Shown here one piece after another: positions 52,132-60,434 of a stretch of 64,000 nt of DNA. The notes below the pieces were generated by a model, which was not told where the DNA came from, made no database searches, and was given only the letters and a program-made list of their open reading frames with translations. The DNA is from Paractinoplanes bogorensis (GTDB taxonomy: Bacteria; Actinomycetota; Actinomycetes; Mycobacteriales; Micromonosporaceae). Position numbers and translations under genes: made by a program. Position 1 is the stretch's first letter; every line of letters begins with the position of its first letter. The DNA lies in contig NZ_JAHKKG010000005.1 of the NCBI RefSeq assembly GCF_018829635.1, positions 372,001 to 436,000 on the forward strand, given 5' to 3'.

Positions 52132-53174
52132 GGATCGCGCTGCTCACGTATTCGACCCGGCCGCGCGGTGGAGTCGTGCACACGCTGGCGCTCGCCGAGG
52201 CCCTCGCCGCTCTCGGGCACGACGTCACGGTGTGGACGCTCGGGCGCGGCGGCGGGTTCTTCCGGCCGGTCGACCCGCGCGTGCGCCTCGCCGTGGTGCC
52301 GTTCCCCGACGAGGCGGGCGAGACCGTCGGCGCGCGCATTCTGCGATCGATCGCTGTGTTGCGAGAGGCTTTCACCCCTTCCGCGTACGACGTCGTGCAC
52401 GCCCAGGACTGCATCAGCGCCAACGCCGTGGACCGTTGTGTCCGCACCGTGCACCACATCGACCAGTTCACGACCCCGGAGCTGGTCGCCTGCCACGAAC
52501 GCGCAATAACCCGTCCGCACGCGCACATCTGCGTGTCCGCGGCCGTGGCCACCGAACTGCGCACCGGCTGGGGACTGAGCGCTACGGTCATCCCGAACGG
52601 CGTCGACCATGCGCGTTTCGCCGCGGCGCCGCCCCTCGTCCGGGAAAGCCCCTATCTCCTGTCCGTGGGCGGCATCGAACCGCGCAAGGGATCGCTCGAC
52701 CTGCTGCGTGCCTATGCGCGAATGCGCACTTCGTTGCCCGCGCTGCAACTGGTGATCGCGGGCGGGGAGACGTTGTTCGACTACCGCTCGTACCGCGCGG
52801 AGTGGGACAGCCTGGCGGCAACGCTCGAGGTGCGTCCGGAGGTGCTCGGCCCGGTCGACGACGCCGAACTGCCGTCCCTGATGGCCGGCGCGGCCGCGTT
52901 CGCGTTCCCGTCGACCAAGGAGGGCTTCGGGCTGGCCGCCATGGAGGCGCTCGCCGCGGGCGTGCCGGTGGTGGTGCGTGACCTGCCGGTGTTGCGCGAA
53001 GTGTTCGGGGAAGCTGTCCGCTACGGACAAGGCCCGGACACGTTCGCGCAGTCCCTGATCGAGGCCGTCAAAGAGCCCGACCCCGTACGCCGTGACGCCG
53101 GCCGTTTGTTGTCCGCCTCGCACACGTGGGAGTCGGCCGCCCGCCGCCACGTCGAGTTCTACGCCTCGCTCTGA
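52128..53174 (+). CDS. MSMEG_0565 family GT4 glycosyltransferase
   Basis: 348 aa from ATG 52128, ATGA-coupled, last gene of the cluster. GT-B fold: N-terminal RIALLTYSTRPRGGVVHTLA (acceptor side) and C-terminal nucleotide-sugar domain with SVGGIEPRKGSLDLL, the GT4 EX7E motif in PSTKEGFGLAAMEALAAGVP. It would move a sugar from a UDP- or GDP-donor onto the cluster's product, which means the pathway probably ends in a glycoside rather than plain degradation. Confidence 0.93.
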   Translation: MRIALLTYSTRPRGGVVHTLALAEALAALGHDVTVWTLGRGGGFFRPVDPRVRLAVVPFPDEAGETVGARILRSIAVLREAFTPSAYDVVHAQDCISANAVDRCVRTVHHIDQFTTPELVACHERAITRPHAHICVSAAVATELRTGWGLSATVIPNGVDHARFAAAPPLVRESPYLLSVGGIEPRKGSLDLLRAYARMRTSLPALQLVIAGGETLFDYRSYRAEWDSLAATLEVRPEVLGPVDDAELPSLMAGAAAFAFPSTKEGFGLAAMEALAAGVPVVVRDLPVLREVFGEAVRYGQGPDTFAQSLIEAVKEPDPVRRDAGRLLSASHTWESAARRHVEFYASL

Positions 53175-53279
53175 GCTTGGGCGGCCGTACACAACACGAT
53201 CGTGCGGAGCTCGACGCGGCACAGGCGAGGTACACACCGTTGGCACTCAGTGCCAAGTTGAACCGGGCGAGCCCCTTCC

Positions 53280-53412
53280 GACGCCCTGGCCGGCCTGCCC
53301 GACGACACCGTCCGCACGGCCTGGACCGGCGAGGCGGGCGACCTCACGATCTCCTTCGCCAGCGGCACCGTCCTGCTGATCTGCCCCGACCCCGACGTCG
53401 TGCCGGATCAGC
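53280..53412 (+). pseudogene. remnant reading frame with DUF6188-like pattern
   Basis: A stretch without start codon reads DALAGLPDDTVRTAWTGEAG followed by DLTISFASGTVLLICPDP, which looks like a small immunity-type beta protein. The frame then runs into low-similarity sequence. The fragment is too short to assign a family with certainty; it may be a decayed single gene after the cluster. Confidence 0.35.
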
Positions 53413-53517
53413 GCGGACTGATACGTCGGAGCGTGCTGCAGTGCTCCCCTGATCGGGGCGCGCACGTTCGAGCGGCTGGGAGAGTCGCTGCCTGGAAGGA
53501 GTCGATGAGCACCTCAC

Positions 53518-53560
53518 AACCCTCAACCTCAACGTGAGGTAGATGTTGAGGTCGAGGGTT
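53518..53560 (+). terminator. long imperfect hairpin downstream of the NIT1C cluster
   Basis: AACCCTCAACCTCAAC pairs with GTTGAGGTCGAGGGTT (one mismatch) around an 11-nt loop. It is the first strong hairpin after the glycosyltransferase gene, 340 bp downstream. The direction could serve either strand. Confidence 0.45.
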
Positions 53561-53578
53561 GAGGGTTGGCGCGTTTCC

Positions 53579-53937
53579 GCAGTTCAGGACGGTCAGCGAG
53601 CGGTTCAGGCGAAGCGCTGGTCGCAGTTCAGGACGGTCGGCGAGTGGGTCGGGTGAAGCGCTGGTCGCAGTTCAGGACGGTCGGCGAGTGGGTCGGGTGA
53701 AGCGCTGGTCGCAGTTCAGGACGGTCGGCGAGTGGGTCGGGTGGAGCGCTGGTCTGCGGTTCGGGACGGTCGGCGAGCGGGTCGGGTGGAGCGCTGGTCT
53801 GCGGTTCGGGACGGTCGGCGAGCGGGTCGGGTGGAGCGCTGGTCTGCGGTTCGGGACGGTCGGCGAGCGGGTCGGGTGAAGCGCTGGTCTGCAGTTCAGG
53901 ACGGTCGGCGAGCGGGTCAGGCGAAGCGCTGGTCGAT
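53579..53937. repeat. 44/45-bp tandem array grown from the lipase 3' end
   Basis: About eight units, each containing AGCGCTGGTC and GCAGTTCAGGACGGTCGGCG (or the GCGGTTCGGG variant), with 44-bp units on the left and 45-bp units on the right. On the minus strand each unit starts with codons for DQRFA and a stop, copied from the real lipase end at 53917. So the array is an expansion of the stop-codon region into the 3' flank. Confidence 0.9.
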
Positions 53938-55035
53938 CCAGGAGGCGACCCGGTTGGTCGAGTCGATCACGGCCTGGTCGTGGCTGCGGCCGGGCAGCTT
54001 GTCGTAGCGGACCGGTGCTCCCTTGAGCTGGTCCTCGACCAGGATGTCGGTGAAGGCGGCCGGCACGATCTCGTCGGCCGTGCCCTGCACGATGAACGCG
54101 GGCGCGGTCAGCGGCGTCCGGCCCGGCTCGACGTACTGGTAGAGCTTGTCGACCCACGAGTCCGGCAGGGCACCGCCCTTGAGGAGTTTGAGCGGCGGGG
54201 CGAAGGCGGTCAGCACCTCGTTGAGGCAGCCGCGGCGGAGCACCGGCTCCTTGTCCTGGGCGGCGGCGGTGAGCACCGTCTCAGGACGGAACGAGGGCTC
54301 GACCGCGTTCAGGCCGTAGAGGGCCATCGCCATGAAACCCTGCCCGGCGGTGTCGGGGATGGCGGCCGCCAGGGCGCGGGTCTGGCTGGTCGGGGCGATG
54401 CTGACCGTGCCGCGCAGCTGGAGGTCGCCGTCGTAGGCCGAGGCCAGCTGGTTGGCGAACAGGGTGCCCTGGCCGCCCTGCGAGTGGCCGTCGACGACGT
54501 ACTGCTTGGACAGGTAGTCGTCGAGTTCGCGGGCGGCGCGCACGCTGTCGATGATTGATCGGGCCTCGCTCGCGCCGATCAGGTAGGGGTGCGGGCCGGG
54601 CGTGCCGAGTCCGGGGTAGTCGGGGGCGGCGACCGTCCAGCCGCGCTCGAGCAGCGACGCGATCGCGATCCGGGCCTCGGGCCAGAACACGTCGTCGTTG
54701 GACGACGGCGCGCACTTGTCGCTGATGCCGGTGGTGCCGTGGGCCCACACGACAGTCTTGTTCTTGCGGTTCCGCAGCGGCGTGAGCACCATTCCCGTGG
54801 CGGTGACGGCGTGCCCGCGTACGTCCGTGGTCGCGTACTTGATCTGCTTGGCCCGGGCCAGCCGGTCGAGCCCGTCGGGCAGGTCGCGCGGGGTCGAGCT
54901 GAGGACCGTGCCGGGTTCGGAGAAGCCGGTGTTCCACACGAAGACCGGCGCGGGCTCGAGCGAGGCGGCCAGCGCGGGGGCCGGCGTCGCGAACGACAGC
55001 ACCACGCCCGTGACGGCGAGAAGTCGAATGATCAC
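53917..55035 (-). CDS. secreted lipase, secretory-lipase family (alpha/beta hydrolase)
   Basis: 372 aa from GTG 55035. Signal peptide (MIIRLLAVTGVVLSFATPAP). Alpha/beta hydrolase fold of the PF03583 type with nucleophile VVDGHSQGGQG (Ser near 195), an oxyanion-type VVWAHGTTG, catalytic Asp in GTADEIVPAA and His in PGRSHDQAVI. Cleaves lipid esters outside the cell. The 3' end has been expanded into a tandem array without altering the coding region. Confidence 0.9.
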   Translation of the reverse strand: MIIRLLAVTGVVLSFATPAPALAASLEPAPVFVWNTGFSEPGTVLSSTPRDLPDGLDRLARAKQIKYATTDVRGHAVTATGMVLTPLRNRKNKTVVWAHGTTGISDKCAPSSNDDVFWPEARIAIASLLERGWTVAAPDYPGLGTPGPHPYLIGASEARSIIDSVRAARELDDYLSKQYVVDGHSQGGQGTLFANQLASAYDGDLQLRGTVSIAPTSQTRALAAAIPDTAGQGFMAMALYGLNAVEPSFRPETVLTAAAQDKEPVLRRGCLNEVLTAFAPPLKLLKGGALPDSWVDKLYQYVEPGRTPLTAPAFIVQGTADEIVPAAFTDILVEDQLKGAPVRYDKLPGRSHDQAVIDSTNRVASWIDQRFA

Positions 55036-55153
55036 GGCACAGGTTTATCCAGACAAAGCGGACGGTTCGCGCGGCGCTCCGGGCCCGATCGGGTGATCAT
55101 GAAGCACGCAGGATGCATCGCGGGGGAATCGAGAAGCCTCTATTGTCGGGGCG

Positions 55154-56107
55154 GTGGAGCTGGAACTGCGCCACCTGCGACTGATCCTCGCGATCGCCGA
55201 CGCCGGCAGTGTCACCAAGGCCGCCGCGGTCCTTGGTGTCGCCCAGCCCGCGCTCGCCACGCAGCTGCGGCGGGTGGAGCGGCTGCTGGGCGGGGCGCTG
55301 TTCGTGCGGGGGAGCCGCGGGGTGCGGCCGACCGAGCTCGGCGACCTGGTGCTGAGCCGGGCCCGGCTGCTGCTGCCCGCGGTGAGCGACCTCCACGACG
55401 AGGCCGGGGTGCTGCTCACGGCCGGCGACGCGGCCCGCTTCCGGATCGGCGCGACCAACGGGCCGATCGTGGGCGGGCTGGTCGAGCGGCTGTCCGACGC
55501 CTATCCGGGGCGGCCGGTGAGTGTGCACGCGACCTGGTCGGAGAACGAGATCGTCCGGCTCGTGCAGGCCGGGAAGCTGGACTTCGCGCTGGTCGGGGCG
55601 TGCGCGACCGGCCAGCCGGGCACCGACGGGGCGGCCGGGCTCGAGTGGCGGACCGTCTGCGCCGACCCGGTGTGGGTGCTGCTCGAGGCTGGTCATCCGC
55701 TGGCCGGCCGGGACGAGGTGGCGCTGGCCGAGCTGTCGGCCGAGCGCTGGGTCAGCGCGCCGGGCGACGGGTGTTTCAACGAGTGCTTCGCGGCGGCCTG
55801 TGCCCGGGCCGGTTTCACACCGCGTTTCCCGTACGAGCTGGACGCGGGCGCCGTGTTCGACCTCGTGATCTCGGGGCGGGCGGTGGCGCTCTGCCAGGCC
55901 ACGGTCCGCGATGTGCCGGGTGCCGTGGCCGTCCCGCTGCGTGGTTCGCCGCTGACCTGGCGCCACCTGATCGGCTGGGACCCGGCCGGCCCGGCTGCCC
56001 GGTCCGCCCCCGACGTGCTGGCCCTGGCCGCCGCCTCCTATCGCGACATCGTCGGCCGCCGTCCGCGTTACCGGCGCTGGCTGGCCGCCCGTCAGCCCGC
56101 CGAATAG
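55154..56107 (+). CDS. LysR-family transcriptional regulator
   Basis: 317 aa from GTG 55154. N-terminal helix-turn-helix (HLRLILAIADAGSVTKAAAV, ATQLRRVERLLGGALFVRGS) and a substrate-binding domain of periplasmic-binding-protein type. No divergent target apart from the lipase gene at 55035, 118 bp away in opposite direction, which is the likely regulated gene. Its last 16 bp overlap the convergent CPBP gene. Confidence 0.93.
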   Translation: MELELRHLRLILAIADAGSVTKAAAVLGVAQPALATQLRRVERLLGGALFVRGSRGVRPTELGDLVLSRARLLLPAVSDLHDEAGVLLTAGDAARFRIGATNGPIVGGLVERLSDAYPGRPVSVHATWSENEIVRLVQAGKLDFALVGACATGQPGTDGAAGLEWRTVCADPVWVLLEAGHPLAGRDEVALAELSAERWVSAPGDGCFNECFAAACARAGFTPRFPYELDAGAVFDLVISGRAVALCQATVRDVPGAVAVPLRGSPLTWRHLIGWDPAGPAARSAPDVLALAAASYRDIVGRRPRYRRWLAARQPAE

Positions 56108-56754
56108 ATGATCAGGAAGGTCGTGTTGTAGACGACGTGCAGCACGACCCCGGGCCAGACCGACCGGGTGCGGACCAGCAGCCACCCGTTGACCAGGCCG
56201 ACCAGGAACGCCGACGGGAAGACCAGGTTGATCCCGTGCCACAGGGCGAAGACGAACGCGCTCACCAGAACCGCGACCCACGGCCCCCACCGCTCGAGGA
56301 AGCGGGTCAGCACGCCACGGAACAGCAACTCCTCGCCGAGCGGGGTGAGCAGCCCGCCGAGCGCGATGGTGGCCAGCAGATAGCCGATGCCCGCGCTCGA
56401 GGCCGCCCGCAGATCGCCCTGCGAGTCGTCGATGCCCGGGAAGAGCGCCGCCACGACGTGGTCGAAGGTCAGGATCACGGCCAGGCAGGCGGCCGCCAGC
56501 AGTACCGCGCGGAGCAGCCATTTGCGCTCCACCCGGCGTAGACCGAACGCGCGGACGTCCCGGATGCGGACCAGCACCACCACGGCGAAGACGGCCAGCG
56601 GCGCCAGGCCGGAGAACGCCAGTTGCAGCACGCCTTCGAGTCCCGGGTGGTCGACCGGGAAGGCGACGAGCAGCGTGATGCCGCCGCCGTAGAACACCAG
56701 GGCGGCGATCAGCGCCACGACGATTTCGAGCGGACCAGGGGCTTTTCTCTCCAC
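56092..56754 (-). CDS. CPBP-family intramembrane glutamic protease
   Basis: 220 aa from ATG 56754. About six or seven transmembrane helices. Motif 1 is GEELLFRGVLTRF (EExxxR), motif 2 FALWHGINL (His) and motif 3 GVVLHVVYN, all intact, so the protein should be proteolytically active. Substrates of these enzymes in actinobacteria are rarely known. It overlaps the LysR gene end by 16 bp in convergent orientation. Confidence 0.9.
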   Translation of the reverse strand: MERKAPGPLEIVVALIAALVFYGGGITLLVAFPVDHPGLEGVLQLAFSGLAPLAVFAVVVLVRIRDVRAFGLRRVERKWLLRAVLLAAACLAVILTFDHVVAALFPGIDDSQGDLRAASSAGIGYLLATIALGGLLTPLGEELLFRGVLTRFLERWGPWVAVLVSAFVFALWHGINLVFPSAFLVGLVNGWLLVRTRSVWPGVVLHVVYNTTFLIIYSAG

Positions 56755-56805
56755 ACCGGAAGTGAAGACTGTGGCCCTGGGGCAGGGTCAAGTTAGGGTT
56801 CGGCC

Positions 56806-57516
56806 ATGGCGTGGAGCACCCAGCAACTGGCCGATCTGGCCGGTACCACCGTCAAGGCGGTGCGGCACTACCACCGGATCGGGCTGCTCGAGGAGCCGGT
56901 GCGCACGTCGAACGGCTACAAGCAGTACCAGGCGACGCACCTGGTCCGGCTGCTGCAGATCAAGCGGGTCAGCGACCTCGGCGTCCCGCTGGCCGGCATC
57001 GACGCGGCGATCCGGGCCGAGAAGCCCCGCGAGACGATCGAGGCGCTGGACGCCGAGCTGGCCGCCACCGTCGAGCGGCTGCAGCGGATCCGGGCCGAGC
57101 TGGCCGTCCTGCTCGAGCACGATGCCCCGCTCGACGTGCCGGCCGTCTTCGGGCCGGTCGCGGGCGACCTCACCGAGCGGGACCGCGCCCTGGTCACCGT
57201 GTATTCCCAGGTGCTCGACGACGATCAGCTGGACGACCTGCGCACGCTGGTCGCCGATCCGGACGAGAGCCTCGCCGGGTTCGAGGCGCTCACCGACGAC
57301 GCCGACGACGCGACGATCGACCAGGTCGTCGGTCAGCTGGTCGTGGCCATGCGCCGGCACGCCGAACAGTTCCCGTGGATGGCCGACATCACCGCCGCCT
57401 CGGCCCGCGGCAAGGAGTTCACCGAGGCCGTGGTGGTGCCCGCGGTGATCGAGTACTACAGCCAGGCCCAGCTCACGGCCCTGGCCCGGGCCCACGCGAT
57501 CATGACGGCGGAGTGA
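56806..57516 (+). CDS. MerR-family transcriptional regulator
   Basis: 236 aa from ATG 56806. Winged-helix MerR N-terminus (STQQLADLAGTTVKAVRHYH, RIGLLEEPVRTSNGYKQYQA), a dimerisation coiled coil (about 75-115) and a long C-terminal effector-type domain of TipA-like length. No metal-binding cysteines are seen, so a drug or small-molecule ligand is more likely. It is divergent from the CPBP gene by about 50 bp and overlaps the convergent globin end by 17 bp. Confidence 0.92.
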   Translation: MAWSTQQLADLAGTTVKAVRHYHRIGLLEEPVRTSNGYKQYQATHLVRLLQIKRVSDLGVPLAGIDAAIRAEKPRETIEALDAELAATVERLQRIRAELAVLLEHDAPLDVPAVFGPVAGDLTERDRALVTVYSQVLDDDQLDDLRTLVADPDESLAGFEALTDDADDATIDQVVGQLVVAMRRHAEQFPWMADITAASARGKEFTEAVVVPAVIEYYSQAQLTALARAHAIMTAE

Positions 57517-57940
57517 GCCCGTCCCACGACCAGCGCGGGATCGGCAGGCCGGCCGGGACGTCGTCGGCCGAGTGGTGATAGCGGTTCATCGTCGTCGTGG
57601 TGGCCCACGCGAAGTAGTCGTGCAGCGTCGTCCGCAACGGCTCCTCGGTCAGCCCGGCGTCGGTCAGCGCCTGGTCGAAGCAGGCGATCGCCCGCTGGTC
57701 CATGTCGTCGTGCGGGCCGTTGCCGCTGTGCATGCGGACGACGTCGGACTCGGCGATCCCCGACGCTGGTCCGCCCAGCGCCTCACCCCAGTAGACGGCC
57801 AGCCGCTCGGTGTGGTCGTCGCGGTAGCCGTGACTGAACGCGTGGCTGACCACCTCGTCGGCCAGCACCCGGTGGTGCCAGGCCCCCGCCAGCCGCATCA
57901 GTCCGTCGTGGCCACCCGCCGACTCGTACACGCTCTGCAT
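57500..57940 (-). CDS. group II truncated hemoglobin-like protein
   Basis: 146 aa from ATG 57940. Globin helices A to H in short form with the pattern SVYESAGGHDGLMRLAGAWH and HAFSHGYRDDHTERLAVYWG near residue 38-58; the proximal heme His lies in this second helix group (exact residue not certain). It likely binds O2 or NO in the cytoplasm. A longer frame upstream belongs to the racemase shadow. The 3' end overlaps MerR by 17 bp. Confidence 0.86.
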   Translation of the reverse strand: MQSVYESAGGHDGLMRLAGAWHHRVLADEVVSHAFSHGYRDDHTERLAVYWGEALGGPASGIAESDVVRMHSGNGPHDDMDQRAIACFDQALTDAGLTEEPLRTTLHDYFAWATTTTMNRYHHSADDVPAGLPIPRWSWDGLTPPS

Positions 57941-57945
57941 GAGTG

Positions 57946-59049
57946 CTAAGACTGCCACCGGTCCGTGGTGCTGTCTTGGACGAAAGCGAAGTCGAGCGCG
58001 CGCCCGAGACCGGCCACGGCAGGCACCTCGACCTGCCCGTCGACCGAGACGATGGGCTGGGTGGTGATGTCGCGGGCGTAGTACTTGTCCGAGCCCGACA
58101 CGTCCGAGGGCAGGGTGAAACCGGGCAGCGCGCTCAGGGCCACGTTGGCCGCCCGCCCGATCCCGAACTCGTGCATGCCGCCGCACCACACCGGCATCCC
58201 GTGCTCGACGGCGAGGTCGTGCGCGCGGACGGCCGGGGTCAGCCCACCCATCCGGGACACCTTGATGTTGAGGATCCGCCCGGAGCCGAGCCGCAGCGCG
58301 GTCGCCAGATCGTCCACCTCCTCGATCGACTCGTCGAGGCAGATCGGCGTCTCGAGCCGGTCCTGCAGCGCCGCCAGCGGGATCAGGGCGCGCGGCGCAT
58401 AAGGCTGTTCGATCATCAGCAATCCGCACCGGTCCAGCGCCCTCATGACATTCACGTGCGTTTCCCCGTACGCCCCGTTGGCGTCCACATGCAGCGGCAC
58501 GCTCGGAAAGGCTTCCCGTACGGCCCGTACGGGCTCGACGTCCCACCCCGGTGCGATCTTCAGTTTGACCCGGCGGTAGCCCTCGCCGACCTTGCCGGCC
58601 ACCTGTTCGAGCAGGTCGTCGATGGTCGGCTCGATGCCCAGCGACACGCCCGCCTCGACGTGGCCGCGGGTGCCGCCGAGTGCCTTGGACAGCGGCACGC
58701 CCCGCTCGGTGGTCCACAGCGACCAGGCCGCCACGTCGAAGCCGGCCTTGGCGAACTGGTTGCCGCGCACCTTGGCCATCGCCGTGGCGAGGTCGGCCGG
58801 GTGGTCCCAGTCGGTGGCGAGCACGATCGGAGCCAGGTGGTCGCGAGCCACGGCCCAGCAACTGTCGACGGTCTCGGCCGCGAAGAACGGCCCGCTCGGC
58901 GACGCGATCTCGCCCCAGCCCACGGTGCCGTCGGCGGTGGTCAGCCCGACCAGGATGTGCTCGAGGTGGCGCTTGGCGTGCGAGCTGGTCCGGAACTGGT
59001 GCACCAGGGGGAGGCGTACGCGCCGCAGCTCGATGTTCTTGATCTTCAT
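57946..59049 (-). CDS. enolase-superfamily N-succinylamino acid racemase / o-succinylbenzoate synthase-like
   Basis: 367 aa from ATG 59049, overlapping the SIS gene stop by ATGA. Muconate lactonising type barrel with the catalytic lysine pair (RVKLKIAPG and NIKVSRMGG), metal ligands VDANGAY, MIEQPYAP and CLDES. The CGGMHEFGIGRAAN block is that of the NSAR/OSBS group. With a GNAT acyltransferase and a divergent M20 hydrolase it fits the N-succinyl D-to-L amino acid pathway better than menaquinone synthesis. Confidence 0.88.
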   Translation of the reverse strand: MKIKNIELRRVRLPLVHQFRTSSHAKRHLEHILVGLTTADGTVGWGEIASPSGPFFAAETVDSCWAVARDHLAPIVLATDWDHPADLATAMAKVRGNQFAKAGFDVAAWSLWTTERGVPLSKALGGTRGHVEAGVSLGIEPTIDDLLEQVAGKVGEGYRRVKLKIAPGWDVEPVRAVREAFPSVPLHVDANGAYGETHVNVMRALDRCGLLMIEQPYAPRALIPLAALQDRLETPICLDESIEEVDDLATALRLGSGRILNIKVSRMGGLTPAVRAHDLAVEHGMPVWCGGMHEFGIGRAANVALSALPGFTLPSDVSGSDKYYARDITTQPIVSVDGQVEVPAVAGLGRALDFAFVQDSTTDRWQS

Positions 59050-59675
59050 GTCGGGTCCACGTAGAGGTCGAGCTCGGCGGCGAGGGCGTCCCGGTCGTGC
59101 AGGCGGCGGCCCGCGCCCTTCGAGCTGGCGATGGTCAGGGTGGCCAGCAGGTGCAGGGCCAGCACGACCGAGGTGGGGGAGTTCGCGTACGAGGCGGTGT
59201 CGGTCCCGATGACGATGCGGGTCGACGCCAATGCGGTGAGAGGCGCGTCGTCCGCGTCGGTGATGAGAACCAGTTCGCCGCCGTGGGCCACGTAGGCCTC
59301 GGCCACCGACACGGTCTCGCGCCGGTAGCGGGACATCACGATCGCCACCATCAGGTCGCCCTGCCGGATGTCGGCCAGCACGTCGAGCGGGCGCACGGCC
59401 GCGCCGTCGACCAGGTGGACGCCGGACAGGCCCGCGCTGAGGTCGGTCGCCAGCAGCGCCGCGTAGGTCCGCGACTTGCCGTTGCCGAGCAGATAGCGGC
59501 GGCGGGCCGAGACTATGCGGGCGGCGGCCCGCTCGATCGCGTCGTGCTCGGCGGCCCAGGCGAGAGCCTTCTCGAACTCGACGCGCTGCTGGTCGAGGAC
59601 GCGCTGCTTGAGCACGTTGGCCGAGCGGCGCTGGACGTTGCGCTCGAACCGCTCGGACGGACTCGACGCGCTCAT
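59046..59675 (-). CDS. SIS-domain regulator-like protein, RpiR type without helix-turn-helix
   Basis: 209 aa from ATG 59675. The protein has the RpiR-type SIS phosphosugar-like domain (ARRRYLLGNGKSRTYAALLA, LMVAIVMSRYRRETVSVAEA) but the N-terminal DNA-binding region is reduced to a short basic stretch (RFERNVQRRSANVLKQRVL). It may therefore not bind DNA alone, or bind through an unusual motif. ATGA overlaps tie it to the GNAT before it and the racemase after it. Confidence 0.82.
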   Translation of the reverse strand: MSASSPSERFERNVQRRSANVLKQRVLDQQRVEFEKALAWAAEHDAIERAAARIVSARRRYLLGNGKSRTYAALLATDLSAGLSGVHLVDGAAVRPLDVLADIRQGDLMVAIVMSRYRRETVSVAEAYVAHGGELVLITDADDAPLTALASTRIVIGTDTASYANSPTSVVLALHLLATLTIASSKGAGRRLHDRDALAAELDLYVDPT

Positions 59676-60334
59676 GCCGGTCCACTCACAAAGGTGTAGG
59701 TGGCGGCGTCGTCCTCTTTCTCCACGGCGACCAGGCGGCGGCCGGCCGCGAACTGGTCGATCAGGCGGCAGCGCAGGTCGGCCCGGTCGGCGGGCGCGGG
59801 CGCGGCGAAACGGTCACCGGCGGTCGTGACGACCTGGGCCTCCACGTGCGCGGTCGACGTCGGCGCGGCGAGATCCCACGACGCGAGCAGGCGATCCGAG
59901 CTCTCGCCGTAGTAGTCGGGGAGGAAGCGGATCGCGGTCGCGCCCAGCACGGCGAAGTTGAAGTGGGCGTTGCGCAGCGCATAGGGGTCGAAGGTCCACC
60001 GCATGGTCCGCGCGCCGGTGCGCCGGGCCACCTCGGCCTGCGCGAACTTGAGTCGCCGCCCCACCCCGGCCCCCTGCAGGCGGGCGTCGACCGCGGCGGC
60101 CTGCGACCAGTGGTAGATCTCGCCGTTCTCGACCGCGGTGAACCCGTAACAGAAGCCGACCAGCTCCTCGCCCTCGAACGCGCCGATCACCGAGCCCGCG
60201 TTCTCCCGCAGCGCGGCCAGCAGGCGCGGGCTGACCCCGAACTCCGGCTGCTCGTACCCGAACACGGCCCGGTAGAGCGCCGACGCCGCCGTCAGCTCGC
60301 CGAGCCCGGCCAGGTCACGCACCTCGATCCCCAT
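59672..60334 (-). CDS. GNAT acyltransferase (probable D-amino acid N-succinyltransferase)
   Basis: 220 aa from ATG 60334, preceded by an ideal AGGAGG at seven bases. N-terminal GNAT fold with acyl-CoA loop AVDARLQGAGVGRRLKFAQA and a C-terminal extension. Family neighbours in NSAR operons transfer succinyl from succinyl-CoA to D-amino acids. That assignment is by gene context (racemase and M20 hydrolase), not by a specific motif. Confidence 0.82.
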   Translation of the reverse strand: MGIEVRDLAGLGELTAASALYRAVFGYEQPEFGVSPRLLAALRENAGSVIGAFEGEELVGFCYGFTAVENGEIYHWSQAAAVDARLQGAGVGRRLKFAQAEVARRTGARTMRWTFDPYALRNAHFNFAVLGATAIRFLPDYYGESSDRLLASWDLAAPTSTAHVEAQVVTTAGDRFAAPAPADRADLRCRLIDQFAAGRRLVAVEKEDDAATYTFVSGPA

Positions 60335-60355
60335 CGCCGTCCTCCTCAGCGCCAC

Positions 60356-60372
60356 AGATACGAACCGTATCT
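60356..60372. promoter_or_regulatory. palindromic operator between GNAT and M20 genes
   Basis: AGATACG-AAC-CGTATCT, a perfect dyad in the divergent 100-bp gap. A related half-site (GCGAAC-TTAG-CGTTCGTAT, about 60416-60434) lies just before the M20 start. It could be the target of a regulator controlling both operons. Confidence 0.65.
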
Positions 60373-60434
60373 TCGTCATCCTGCACCGATGAGCGTGCGT
60401 TGACAACGTCGGATGGCGAACTTAGCGTTCGTAT

